DNA of 7,576 nucleotides from an uncultured Oscillibacter sp. (lineage in GTDB: Bacteria > Bacillota > Clostridia > Oscillospirales > Oscillospiraceae), in assembly GCA_948435975.1 (NCBI GenBank), contig CAOJHG010000089.1:1-7576 (forward strand), written 5' to 3'. Shown piece after piece: positions 1-6,203 of the stretch. A program made the translations under genes and the position numbers. The notes beneath the pieces are model-generated. The model searched no databases. It had not been told where the DNA came from and saw only the letters and a program-made list of their open reading frames with translations. How positions within the stretch are numbered: the first letter of the stretch is position 1; the number at the start of each line of letters is the position of its first letter.

Positions 1-41
1 AACAGCCCGCCAGAAGGAGGATTCCCTCCCGGCGGGCTGTT
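1..41. terminator. Rho-independent terminator hairpin
   Basis: An 11-bp perfect stem pairs AACAGCCCGCC (1-11) with GGCGGGCTGTT (31-41). An inner stem pairs GGAGG (16-20) with CCTCC (25-29) around a 4-nt loop. On the plus strand it is followed by a T-rich stretch (TTCGTTTTCT), so it can end a plus-strand gene left of the window. It also lies 18 nt past the stop codon of the minus-strand Bax-inhibitor gene and probably ends that transcript too. The U-tract for the minus direction would fall outside the window and cannot be seen. Confidence 0.75.
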
Positions 42-59
42 CGTTTTCTGCGCGGGTGA

Positions 60-770
60 TTACTTGCGGCTCTTCCCCAGGAAGCGGAGAAGATACAGGA
101 ACAGATTGATATAGTCCAGATACAGGCTCAGCGCGGAGAAGATGGAGGCCCGCTCCAGCATGGCGGGGTCGCTCCGGTAGGCATAGTAACAGCTTTTGAT
201 TTTCTGCGTGTCATAGGCGGTAAAGCCCAGGAAGATTGCCACGCCAAACAGGCATACCACCCGGTCCATGGCCCCCAGAGGCAGGAACAGGGACAGCAGG
301 CCAAAGACGATCAGGAAAATCAGACCTCCCACGAGGATGGGGCGCAGGCGGGAGAGGTCCGTTTTCGTGAAATACCCGTAGGCCGCCATGCCCGCAAAAT
401 ACAGGCTGGTCATGAGGAACACCAGGATCAGGCTGGCCAGGCCGAAGACCAGGAAATAGGCCGAGAAAACCACGCCGGTCAGCATCGCGTAGGTAAAGAA
501 CAGCCCCCGTGCCGCGCCGACGCTGAGCTTGTGGATGCGGGCGGAGAGAATCAGCACTACCGCCAGCTCCGCAATGGGAAGGATGATGTGCATGAACGGG
601 ATTGCAAAGACGAAGTAGACAGCTCCCGTCGCATAGCCCACCACCGCCACAAAAAAGGTAGTCAGCAGGCCCAGGCACATCCAAACAAAGGTCTTAGCGG
701 TATACGAGCCAATGGATTCGCCCGCATAGCTGTCCAGTTCGTTCCAGATATCAAAGTCGTTTTCCCGCAT
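60..770 (-). CDS. Bax inhibitor-1 / YccA family integral membrane protein
   Basis: A 236-aa polytopic membrane protein of the BI-1 (TMBIM) family, which includes E. coli YccA and B. subtilis YetJ. YetJ is a pH-sensitive calcium leak channel; YccA modulates FtsH. About 30 soluble residues (acidic, MRENDFDIWNEL) precede roughly seven hydrophobic segments starting near residues 27, 56, 88, 110, 143, 170 and 212. The family signature is in the last third: AYDTQKIK at 185-192 and YLDYINLFLYLLRFLG at 217-232. Asp187 and Asp219 appear to correspond to the paired aspartates that gate YetJ. A short basic tail (KSRK) follows the last helix. The ATG at 770 has an AAGGAGG site (781-787 in window) 10 nt upstream, and the gene has its own promoter. 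The family call is firm; the transported ion or partner cannot be read from sequence. Confidence 0.93.
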   Translation of the reverse strand: MRENDFDIWNELDSYAGESIGSYTAKTFVWMCLGLLTTFFVAVVGYATGAVYFVFAIPFMHIILPIAELAVVLILSARIHKLSVGAARGLFFTYAMLTGVVFSAYFLVFGLASLILVFLMTSLYFAGMAAYGYFTKTDLSRLRPILVGGLIFLIVFGLLSLFLPLGAMDRVVCLFGVAIFLGFTAYDTQKIKSCYYAYRSDPAMLERASIFSALSLYLDYINLFLYLLRFLGKSRK

Positions 771-796
771 GATAAAAAAACCTCCTTACAGCAGGC

Positions 797-839
797 CCGC
801 CGCAGGTTCTGGCACAGGCCCAAGCACTTTCTGCGGCAG
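797..839 (-). other. Possible hairpin in the Bax-inhibitor mRNA leader
   Basis: In the minus-strand transcript, CTGCCGCAG (831-839) can pair with CTGCGGCGG (797-805) over 9 bp with one G-U pair, around a 25-nt loop. It ends about 10 nt before the ribosome binding site at 781-787. No U-tract follows, so it is not a terminator. A role in mRNA stability or translation is conceivable but not shown. Confidence 0.35.
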
Positions 840-855
840 ACGCACCGTTTTTTTC

Positions 856-884
856 ATTATAACACACTATGCGTCCGCTGTCCA
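856..884 (-). promoter_or_regulatory. Sigma-A-type promoter of the Bax-inhibitor gene
   Basis: On the minus strand, a -35 box TGGACA (879-884) is separated by exactly 17 bp from a perfect -10 box TATAAT (856-861). A TG one base before the -10 makes it an extended -10. Transcription would start near 849, giving a leader of about 80 nt before the ATG at 770. It points away from the plus-strand promoter at 958-986. Confidence 0.8.
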
Positions 885-951
885 TCCCCCAGCGGAAAAG
901 TCCCTTTTAAGGAAAGTGTTGCTGGGATATCACTTCGGCAGTTTCTGCAAA

Positions 952-981
952 AGCACATTGATATAATCGAAACTATGTGCT
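952..981. promoter_or_regulatory. Candidate operator palindrome over the plus-strand promoter
   Basis: An exact 7-bp inverted repeat, AGCACAT (952-958) and ATGTGCT (975-981), has centres 23 bp apart, about two helical turns. The left arm touches the -35 box and the right arm runs into the -10 box. That position suits a repressor dimer site. It lies upstream of the predicted start and so would act as DNA rather than RNA. An arm match this short can arise by chance. Confidence 0.3.
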
Positions 982-986
982 ATAAT
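958..986 (+). promoter_or_regulatory. Sigma-A-type promoter of the YdbC-Nudix operon
   Basis: A -35 box TTGATA (958-963), a 17-bp spacer and a perfect -10 box TATAAT (981-986), with TG at 978-979 giving an extended -10 (TGCTATAAT). The predicted start site is near 992-994. No comparable promoter lies nearer the first gene at 1293; the best alternative, TTGAAA at 1230 with TAATCT at 1253, is poor. The message therefore probably has a leader of about 300 nt. Confidence 0.8.
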
Positions 987-991
987 CAATT

Positions 992-1077
992 CGGCAAATC
1001 AGAATTTGGAATTTATCGGACAGTCATCCATCAACAGGGAATCGCTCGCTTTGGATATTCTGACGCATGGTTTGCCG
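992..1077 (+). ncRNA. Candidate structured leader RNA element
   Basis: Three nested exact helices are visible. P1 pairs CGGCAAA (992-998) with TTTGCCG (1071-1077). P2 pairs TCAGAAT (999-1005) with ATTCTGA (1057-1063). P3 pairs ATCCA (1026-1030) with TGGAT (1052-1056). P1 and P2 are contiguous on the 5' side and separated by a 7-nt bulge (1064-1070) on the 3' side. P2 and P3 are contiguous on the 3' side and separated by 20 nt on the 5' side. The element starts at the predicted transcription start. I do not match it to a known riboswitch class, and no intrinsic terminator or clear anti-Shine-Dalgarno follows. It could be a cis-regulatory leader or simply a stabilising 5' structure. Confidence 0.4.
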
Positions 1078-1292
1078 GAGCGGCTCTTAGCAGCACCACT
1101 CTGAAAAGCAATGCGGAAAATGCTGCCCGTTTCCCTTATCAGGCTGGCGCCGCTGAATGCTGGAATTCAACCGCTCTTGTGGAAGCAGCAGAAGCGTCCG
1201 TCTGGCAGTACTTTCCCGAAAGGGGCGGCTTGAAAAGCGGGGCGGATTGTGGTAATCTTATCCTATTAAATGGACGCAGGAGGCATGGAAGC
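1078..1292 (+). other. Rest of the long leader, no convincing gene
   Basis: This 215-nt stretch separates the folded element from the first gene. Possible further pairings are GAGCGG (1078-1083) with CCGCTC (1171-1176) and GCAGCA (1090-1095) with TGCTGC (1121-1126). The frame that becomes YdbC is open throughout, from an ATG at 975. However, its third codon positions are far less GC-rich than in flanking genes, the ATG has no ribosome binding site and lies before the predicted transcript start, and the translation resembles nothing I know. I treat it as non-coding leader. Its 3' end holds the AGGAGG site (1278-1283) for the next gene. Confidence 0.5.
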
Positions 1293-1514
1293 ATGGAAAT
1301 GAAGTTTGAAATTTATAAAGAAATTGCCAAGCTGTCTCAGCCCAACAACGGCTGGACAAAGGAACTGAACCTCATCAGTTGGAACGGGCGGGAGCCTGTA
1401 TATGATATCCGTTCCTGGAACGAGGGTCACGAAAAATGCGGAAAGGGCGTTACGCTGACCGCGAGGGAACTGGCGGCTTTGCGGGAAGCGCTCCTGGACC
1501 TGGAGCAGATTTGA
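1293..1514 (+). CDS. YdbC-family PC4-like single-stranded nucleic acid binding protein
   Basis: A 73-aa protein made of one PC4 (transcriptional coactivator p15) domain, as in the small YdbC proteins of Firmicutes. The pattern is typical: KFEIYKEIAKLS (4-15), GWTKELNLISWNG (20-32), YDIRSWN (37-43), then KCGKGVTLTARELAALREAL (48-67), giving a four-strand sheet and a C-terminal helix. Lactococcus YdbC binds single-stranded DNA, so a role in DNA repair, replication or transcription is plausible; the exact job is unknown. The start ATG at 1293 is preceded 9 nt upstream by AGGAGG (1278-1283). An in-frame ATG at 1299 is possible, but it is too far from that site. A long in-frame open stretch upstream is not treated as part of the gene. 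The Nudix gene follows after 47 nt, likely in the same transcript. Confidence 0.9.
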   Translation: MEMKFEIYKEIAKLSQPNNGWTKELNLISWNGREPVYDIRSWNEGHEKCGKGVTLTARELAALREALLDLEQI

Positions 1515-1548
1515 AGCCGCGCCGAAGCTGTGAATCCCGTTAGAGAAT

Positions 1549-1553
1549 GGAGG
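1549..1553 (+). promoter_or_regulatory. Ribosome binding site that fixes the Nudix start
   Basis: GGAGG lies 8 nt before the ATG at 1562. The in-frame ATG at 1547 has no such site upstream and partly overlaps this one, so translation from 1562 is preferred. Confidence 0.7.
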
Positions 1554-1561
1554 GCAAAGGA

Positions 1562-2149
1562 ATGGAAGACGTGTTAGCCGTCCCGTCGGCAGTTTTAGAC
1601 GCGCACCTGCCAAAAGGCCCCTTTATCACCCGGGATATCCCGAAAATCCTGGCGCTGATCCGGGAGCACCAGCGCTTCATCCCCCGGTCCCAGGCAGAAC
1701 AGGATTTGAATTACCGCCAGATCATCCCCTATGCGGTACTGCGGAACAAAGGCCGGTACTTCATGACCCAGCGCCTGCCAAAACAGGGAGAAGCCCGCCT
1801 GCATGGTAAATTCTCCATCGGCATGGGGGGCCACATCAACCGGCGCGAGGCTCAGGCTGAGGACCCTATCCAAGCAGGTCTTCGGCGGGAGCTTTGGGAA
1901 GAGGTGGGCTTGCAGGAGGTCCCGCCCCAGTCTTGTACCGGCATCCTTAACGATTCATCCGCGGACGTAGGGAAATATCATCTGGGGCTGGTTTTTCCCT
2001 TGTCCGTCCCGGATGGCATCCGCGTGATGGAAACGGGGAAAATGGCCGGAGGCTGGGCCGAAGCAGCAGACATAGAAGCACAATATGACAGGATGGAAAC
2101 CTGGTCCCAAATCGCGTGGCGTGTCCGAAGTGTCTGGGAGGACAGGTGA
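1562..2149 (+). CDS. Nudix hydrolase, MutT-like phosphoesterase
   Basis: A 195-aa protein that probably hydrolyses a nucleoside diphosphate linked to another group (X), using divalent metal. The Nudix box begins at GGHINRRE (89-96) and ends at RRELWEEVGL (108-117), with metal-binding glutamates expected at 110, 113 and 114. Between E96 and RELWEE there are 12 residues rather than the canonical 7. The helix-forming half of the box is intact, and this longer loop after GHIN resembles the COG4112 'predicted phosphoesterase, MutT family' group as I recall it. Upstream, RFIPRSQAEQDLNYRQIIPY (38-57) is also typical of that group. Substrate cannot be inferred. If the ATG at 1547 were used, five residues would be added. 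It is the last gene before the terminator at 2185-2220 and is probably co-transcribed with the YdbC gene. Confidence 0.88.
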   Translation: MEDVLAVPSAVLDAHLPKGPFITRDIPKILALIREHQRFIPRSQAEQDLNYRQIIPYAVLRNKGRYFMTQRLPKQGEARLHGKFSIGMGGHINRREAQAEDPIQAGLRRELWEEVGLQEVPPQSCTGILNDSSADVGKYHLGLVFPLSVPDGIRVMETGKMAGGWAEAADIEAQYDRMETWSQIAWRVRSVWEDR

Positions 2150-2184
2150 ACCATCCCCCACAAAAGAACAGACAACGACAAAAA

Positions 2185-2220
2185 ACTGCGGGGACCTGCT
2201 GCTGCACAAGTCTCCGCAGT
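2185..2220. terminator. Bidirectional Rho-independent terminator between convergent operons
   Basis: An 11-bp stem pairs ACTGCGGGGAC (2185-2195) with GTCTCCGCAGT (2210-2220); it has one G-U type mismatch and a 14-nt loop. The plus strand continues with CTTTTT (2221-2226). The minus strand continues with a T run, complementary to the A tract ending at 2185. It lies 35 nt past the Nudix stop and about 45 nt past the DUF378 stop, so it serves both transcripts. Confidence 0.9.
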
Positions 2221-2265
2221 CTTTTTGCCGGGATATGGTCAAGGCTCTCTTCCCGCCGCGCAAAG

Positions 2266-2478
2266 TCAGGCGGCGGAAGCGGCGGCCTCTTCATTTCCGC
2301 GGAACAGCAGCGTAATGCACCACAGACCCGCCAGACCTACCAAGGCATAGATGATCCGGGACAGCATCGCCATCTGTCCGCCGAAGAGAAACGCCACCGT
2401 ATCGAAGCCAAAGAGTCCAATGCCGCCCCAGTTCAGAGCTCCAATGACGGCAATCAGAATCGCAAGTTTGTCAACCAT
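2266..2478 (-). CDS. DUF378 small membrane protein
   Basis: A 70-aa protein with two predicted membrane segments, about residues 5-32 and 39-60. It carries the DUF378 signature IGALNWGGIGLFGFDTVAFLFGG in the first half and SRIIYALVGLAGLW in the second. The tail (RGNEEAAASAA) is short, acidic and alanine-rich. B. subtilis YuzA belongs to this family; the function is unknown. The ATG at 2478 has GGAGG (2487-2491) 8 nt upstream; a longer open frame to 2526 includes the Shine-Dalgarno sequence and is rejected. It lies 92 nt after addA on the same strand. With no terminator visible in the gap, some read-through from addA is possible, but a candidate sporulation promoter sits in the gap. Convergent with the Nudix gene across a shared terminator. 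Confidence 0.9.
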   Translation of the reverse strand: MVDKLAILIAVIGALNWGGIGLFGFDTVAFLFGGQMAMLSRIIYALVGLAGLWCITLLFRGNEEAAASAA

Positions 2479-2520
2479 CGTTGTAACCTCCATTCTTGTC
2501 CATAGGCTGGGATACGGCAA

Positions 2521-2550
2521 TAGCATGTCTCATCCTGTCGAATTCTATAC
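2521..2550 (-). promoter_or_regulatory. Candidate sigma-G (forespore) promoter of the DUF378 gene
   Basis: On the minus strand, GTATA (2546-2550) and CATGCTA (2521-2527) are separated by 18 bp. This fits the B. subtilis sigma-G consensus as I recall it (GHATR, 18 bp, CATNHTA) at every specified base. Transcription would start near 2514, about 35 nt before the ATG at 2478. No good sigma-A promoter was found in the 92-nt gap. This is a consensus match only, and it assumes the host makes spores. Confidence 0.5.
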
Positions 2551-2570
2551 AGCGTCAAAATTTGGTTTTT

Positions 2571-5500
2571 TTATAGCTCCACAGCCTTCCCAGCGGTCAG
2601 GAAGTACAGTACCCGCCGGGACACCCTTTTTTCCAGAACCTGCTCCAACGCCACGCTGTATGCCTCCAACTGCGGCCGGTAGTGCTCCGCCCGTTCTTGC
2701 AGCTCCTCCTGGGTCCGTACATGGTCGGTCTTAAAATCCACCACCGTCAGTCCTGCGCCAGTCTCAAAGCAGCAGTCCACCACGCCTTGCAGCAGAATCG
2801 AATCTCCCTCCGCAGCGGCAGGGTCATAGCTTTTCGCGTCCACCAGCAGCGTAAACCGGTATTCCCGCAGAGGCGTCTGGCCAGCCTGTTCCGCCGCCCG
2901 CAGCTCCTCCGCCAGAGAAGACGACATCAGCCGCCGGAGAGAGGCCCGGTCCACCGCCTCCGCCTGTTCCGGCGTCAGGAGGCCCCGTGCCCGCAGCGCT
3001 TCCACCTGGGCGGAAATATCGTTGTTCTGGAAATCCAGGTACTGCAAAACCAGATGGGTCGCCGTGCCCCGTTCCGCCGGAGTCAGGCCGTGGCTCTCCC
3101 GCCGGAATTTCGGCTGGGACAGAGGGCGGAGGTAGGGGGTATGAGCGGCGTCCTCGGCAATCTCCTGATCCAGCAGGCGGCCCTTTAACTGAGTAGCCGT
3201 CAGTTTGGCGGGAAGCACCGTCTCCCGCTGGTAGGGGTAACTGTAGGACAGCAGCGCTGGGTCAAAGGGGGGTTCCGTCTCCTGGGCCTCCTCCGCCAGA
3301 GCAGAGCGGGCAGGAACCTCCCGATAGCCCTCGCTGTAATGAAGAAAAACCTTCCATGAGGCGGTGGGGCCATCGTACAGCGTCCCTTCCCAGGCTCTGC
3401 CCCGCCGTTCCGCCAGCGTCCCTTCCCAGGGTCTGTCCCGCAGTTCCGCCGCTTCCGGACGGCAGAGAAGGGGCAGCAGCAGCCAGTCCCCGAAGTTCCG
3501 GCAGGCCGCCACAGTCTCCGGCGGCACCGGGCACGCGGCCAGGGACGCCAGCTTTCGCAGCCGCGTCTCTGTGTAATACATGGAGTCGATCAAAATCAGC
3601 TTTTCCTTGGGGCGGGTCATGGCCACATAGAGCACCCGCTGTTCCTCCGCCAGATTTTCCTGCCGTGTTTTTTCCTCCACCGCCTGACGGGCCAGGGTGG
3701 AATACCGGATTTTCCTCTCCAAATCCACCCGCCGGGGCCCCAATCCCATGGAAGGATGGACCAGGACCGGCGTATCAAAATCCTGCCGGGAAAAGGCGTG
3801 GTCCAGGTCTGCCAGAATCACGATGGGAAATTCCAAGCCCTTGGATTTGTGGATGCTCATAAGGCGCACCCCGTTGACGGCGGAAGCACCAGCGGTCACC
3901 GGGGCCTCTCCGGCATCCAGGAGGCGGCGCATCTGGGTAACAAAGGCAAACAGCCCGCGATACCCGCCGCTCTCGAACTTCTCCGCCTGGCGGGCCAGGG
4001 TGATGAGGTTTTCCCGCCGCTCCAGGCCGCAGTCCATGGCCCCGAACAGGCCCAGAAGGTTCAGTGTGTTGTAGATGTGCCACACCAGCCGGTGAACGCT
4101 CATATCTCTCGCCGCAAGACGCAGAGAGGCCAGCATATTCATGAAGTCCGCACAGTCATTGGACTCCTCAGCAGCGCCTTCTTCCGCGGGGACCGTCTTC
4201 GCCCCGGCAACTACTGCGTCGTAAAAATCCGTGTTCGGACTCCCGCCCCGAAGCTCTGACAGCCGGTCCGGGGTAAAGCCGAAAATCGGAGAGCGAAGGA
4301 CGGCAATCAGCGGGACGTCCTGCCGGGGGTTGTCGATCAGCTCCAGCAGGGCCATGACGGTGGAAACCTCCATGGTCTCAAAGAAGCCGCTGTCCCCCTG
4401 GAAGGAACAGGGAATATCCCGTTCCGCCAGGGCTGAGGAGAAAGCGGCCGTCCGGTTTTTGGGAGAGTGCATGAGGATCACAATGTCCTCCGGCTTACAG
4501 GGGCGCAGCGTTCCGTCCGGCCCCGTCACCGGGAAGCCCTCGTCCAAAAGCTGCCGGATGCGTTCCGCCGTGAAGCGGGCCTCCGCCGTGATCTTTTTCA
4601 CCGGGTGCTCGTCCCCGGCGGATTTCGGTTTCGCGGCAATCAGGTGAAATTCTGTGGCGCAGTCCTCCCGGGGCGGGTAATAGTCCGCGCCGAAGTGCAG
4701 GGCGGCCTCCCCGTCATAGGCCACTTCGCCCATTTCGGGAGAGAGGATGTTCTCAAAGATGAAATTTGCCGCATCCAGGATCTCCTGCCGGGAGCGGAAA
4801 TTCTGGCTGAGGGAAATCTTGCGGTCCTCCCCGTCCCCCGCCTCCTTCCTGGGCTTGAAGCGATTGTATTTCTCCAGGAAAATCGTGGGGTCCGCCAGCC
4901 GGAAGCGGTAAATACTCTGCTTCACGTCTCCCACAGTAAAGAGGTTTTTCCCATCCTTGGACACCGCCCGGAAAATGGCGTTCTGGACCTCGTTGGTGTC
5001 CTGGTACTCATCCACCAGGATTTCTGCGTATCTGGCCGATATCTGCTCGCCAAGCTCAGTGGGCGTGCCGTCCTCCTTTACCAGCAGGTACAGCGCCAAA
5101 TGCTCCTGGTCGGAGAAGTCGGCGGCGTTGATGCGCAGCTTCTCTTTCCGGCACGCCTCGGAGAAATCCGCTGTCAGGTCCAGCAGCGCCAGCATCGCCG
5201 GAGCCACCGCCCGCAGATCCTCCATGGCCTCCTCCCCGCTGGTCTCCAGCCAGAGATTCAGCTTTTTCAGGGACGCCTTGCACGTATCCCAAACTGTCTT
5301 CAGAGACAGCACCAAGGGTTCTTCCGTCCAGCCCTTGGGCGTGGTCAGCCGGGGGAATTTGATACCGGCCGCCGTCCGGGCGTCTTCCCAGGTCTTCACA
5401 TTCCCCAGCCGGGTAAATCCCTGCGCGGTCTCCAAAAATTTTGCGCCGTAGCCCTTGAACAGCCGTTCATCCCGCCGGGTCCTTTCCGCGGCCAGGCTGA

Positions 5501-6203
5501 GCTGCTCCGCCCAGTAGCTTCCCCGGCGGCGGATGACGGCCAAAAGCTCTTGGGCGTATGGGGTCTGGTCAAAGTCTTTGCCCAGGTCCGCCCAGATTTT
5601 CCGGTTCTTCGCCAGCCAGTCTTCCGGAGAGGCATGGCTTTGCAGCTTATTGTAGAATTCCAATACCAGCTCTGTCAGCGCCCGGTCGTTCCTGCCAGCG
5701 CCGAGGGTATCCGCAAGCTGTTCCCGGCCGGGGGTCAGGTCGCTGTAAAATTCCTCCAGCACCTTATTCAGCACCCTCTGCTGCAGAAGCGCCGCCTCAT
5801 TACTGTCCAGCACCCGGAAATCCGGCGTCAGAGCGTGCCGGTCCCCTTCCCGGGCCAGAAGGTGGGTATTCTCCCGCAGAAGCGCCGTGCAGAAGGCGTC
5901 CACGGTCTTGATATCCGCCTGGTAGACCCGGAGGAGCTGCTGCCGGAGGTGAGAATCCCCAGGCCGCTCCCCCATTCGCCGGGAGAGCTCCGACGCAATC
6001 TTTCCCCGAAGCTCGGATGCGGCGGCGCGGGTGTACGTGATGATGAGAAAATCGTCCACATGACGCCGCTCCTCCGTCACGTAGCGGAAAAGCCGGTCCA
6101 CCAGCACCCGCGTTTTTCCCGAACCGGCGGCGGCGGAAACCAGCAGGCTCCCCCCCCGGTCCTTTACTGCGGCTTCCTGCTGGGGCGTCAGTTTTACTGT
6201 CAT
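2571..6203 (-). CDS. addA: ATP-dependent helicase/nuclease subunit A (AddA)
   Basis: A 1210-aa UvrD/Rep-type superfamily 1 helicase with a C-terminal RecB-like nuclease. It is the motor subunit of AddAB, which processes double-strand breaks for recombination and is close in length to B. subtilis AddA (about 1230 aa). Helicase motifs in order: Q motif LTPQQEAAV (5-13), Walker A AAAGSGKT (24-31), Ia IITYTRAAASELR (54-66), Walker B ILVDEYQDT (395-403), III VGDVKQSIYRFR (424-435), IV SLSQNFRS (464-471), V VRLMSIHKSKGLEFPIV (779-795), VI QRVLYVAMTRPKEKL (855-869). The nuclease has H1050, D1143, D1156 and K1158 (VVDFKTD), with QLEAY at 1178-1182, so it looks active. The ATG at 6203 overlaps the addB stop as ATGA, with AGGAGG (6211-6216) 7 nt upstream. 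A 12-residue tandem repeat lies at 919-942, between helicase and nuclease. Confidence 0.98.
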   Translation of the reverse strand: MTVKLTPQQEAAVKDRGGSLLVSAAAGSGKTRVLVDRLFRYVTEERRHVDDFLIITYTRAAASELRGKIASELSRRMGERPGDSHLRQQLLRVYQADIKTVDAFCTALLRENTHLLAREGDRHALTPDFRVLDSNEAALLQQRVLNKVLEEFYSDLTPGREQLADTLGAGRNDRALTELVLEFYNKLQSHASPEDWLAKNRKIWADLGKDFDQTPYAQELLAVIRRRGSYWAEQLSLAAERTRRDERLFKGYGAKFLETAQGFTRLGNVKTWEDARTAAGIKFPRLTTPKGWTEEPLVLSLKTVWDTCKASLKKLNLWLETSGEEAMEDLRAVAPAMLALLDLTADFSEACRKEKLRINAADFSDQEHLALYLLVKEDGTPTELGEQISARYAEILVDEYQDTNEVQNAIFRAVSKDGKNLFTVGDVKQSIYRFRLADPTIFLEKYNRFKPRKEAGDGEDRKISLSQNFRSRQEILDAANFIFENILSPEMGEVAYDGEAALHFGADYYPPREDCATEFHLIAAKPKSAGDEHPVKKITAEARFTAERIRQLLDEGFPVTGPDGTLRPCKPEDIVILMHSPKNRTAAFSSALAERDIPCSFQGDSGFFETMEVSTVMALLELIDNPRQDVPLIAVLRSPIFGFTPDRLSELRGGSPNTDFYDAVVAGAKTVPAEEGAAEESNDCADFMNMLASLRLAARDMSVHRLVWHIYNTLNLLGLFGAMDCGLERRENLITLARQAEKFESGGYRGLFAFVTQMRRLLDAGEAPVTAGASAVNGVRLMSIHKSKGLEFPIVILADLDHAFSRQDFDTPVLVHPSMGLGPRRVDLERKIRYSTLARQAVEEKTRQENLAEEQRVLYVAMTRPKEKLILIDSMYYTETRLRKLASLAACPVPPETVAACRNFGDWLLLPLLCRPEAAELRDRPWEGTLAERRGRAWEGTLYDGPTASWKVFLHYSEGYREVPARSALAEEAQETEPPFDPALLSYSYPYQRETVLPAKLTATQLKGRLLDQEIAEDAAHTPYLRPLSQPKFRRESHGLTPAERGTATHLVLQYLDFQNNDISAQVEALRARGLLTPEQAEAVDRASLRRLMSSSLAEELRAAEQAGQTPLREYRFTLLVDAKSYDPAAAEGDSILLQGVVDCCFETGAGLTVVDFKTDHVRTQEELQERAEHYRPQLEAYSVALEQVLEKRVSRRVLYFLTAGKAVEL
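3378..3449. repeat. 36-bp tandem duplication inside addA
   Basis: Two adjacent 36-bp units (3378-3413 and 3414-3449) differ at only 3 positions. Because 36 is a multiple of three, the reading frame is kept. The AddA protein therefore carries AELRDRPWEGTL (919-930) followed by AERRGRAWEGTL (931-942), in the region joining the helicase core to the nuclease domain. It looks like a fairly recent duplication. Confidence 0.9.

Noticed and set aside
962..967. Another TATAAT as a -10 box on the plus strand
   Set aside because: There is no acceptable -35 box 16-18 bp upstream (CAGTTT or similar), and it falls within the spacer of the better promoter.
1221..1239. Short hairpins CCC-GAAA-GGG and GCTT-GAA-AAGC just before the YdbC gene
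   Set aside because: Stems of three to four pairs are too short to support a terminator or a named RNA element, and no U-tract follows.
1230..1258. Possible promoter nearer the YdbC gene (TTGAAA, 17 bp, TAATCT)
   Set aside because: The -10 box matches at only three of six positions, while the promoter at 958-986 is nearly perfect.
531..1292. Long in-frame upstream extension of the YdbC gene (327 codons in all)
   Set aside because: The first part is antisense to the Bax-inhibitor gene, the rest crosses two promoters and the candidate folded leader, and no ribosome binding site supports an upstream start. Third codon positions from 975 to 1292 are much less GC-rich than in the flanking genes. 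YdbC proteins are normally about 70-75 residues, matching a start at 1293.
1547..1561. Upstream ATG for the Nudix protein
   Set aside because: It lacks a ribosome binding site and overlaps the GGAGG that is well spaced for the ATG at 1562.
2085..2505. Two overlapping plus-strand open frames of 76 and 129 codons
   Set aside because: They run through the bidirectional terminator and lie antisense to the DUF378 gene; their translations have no recognisable features.
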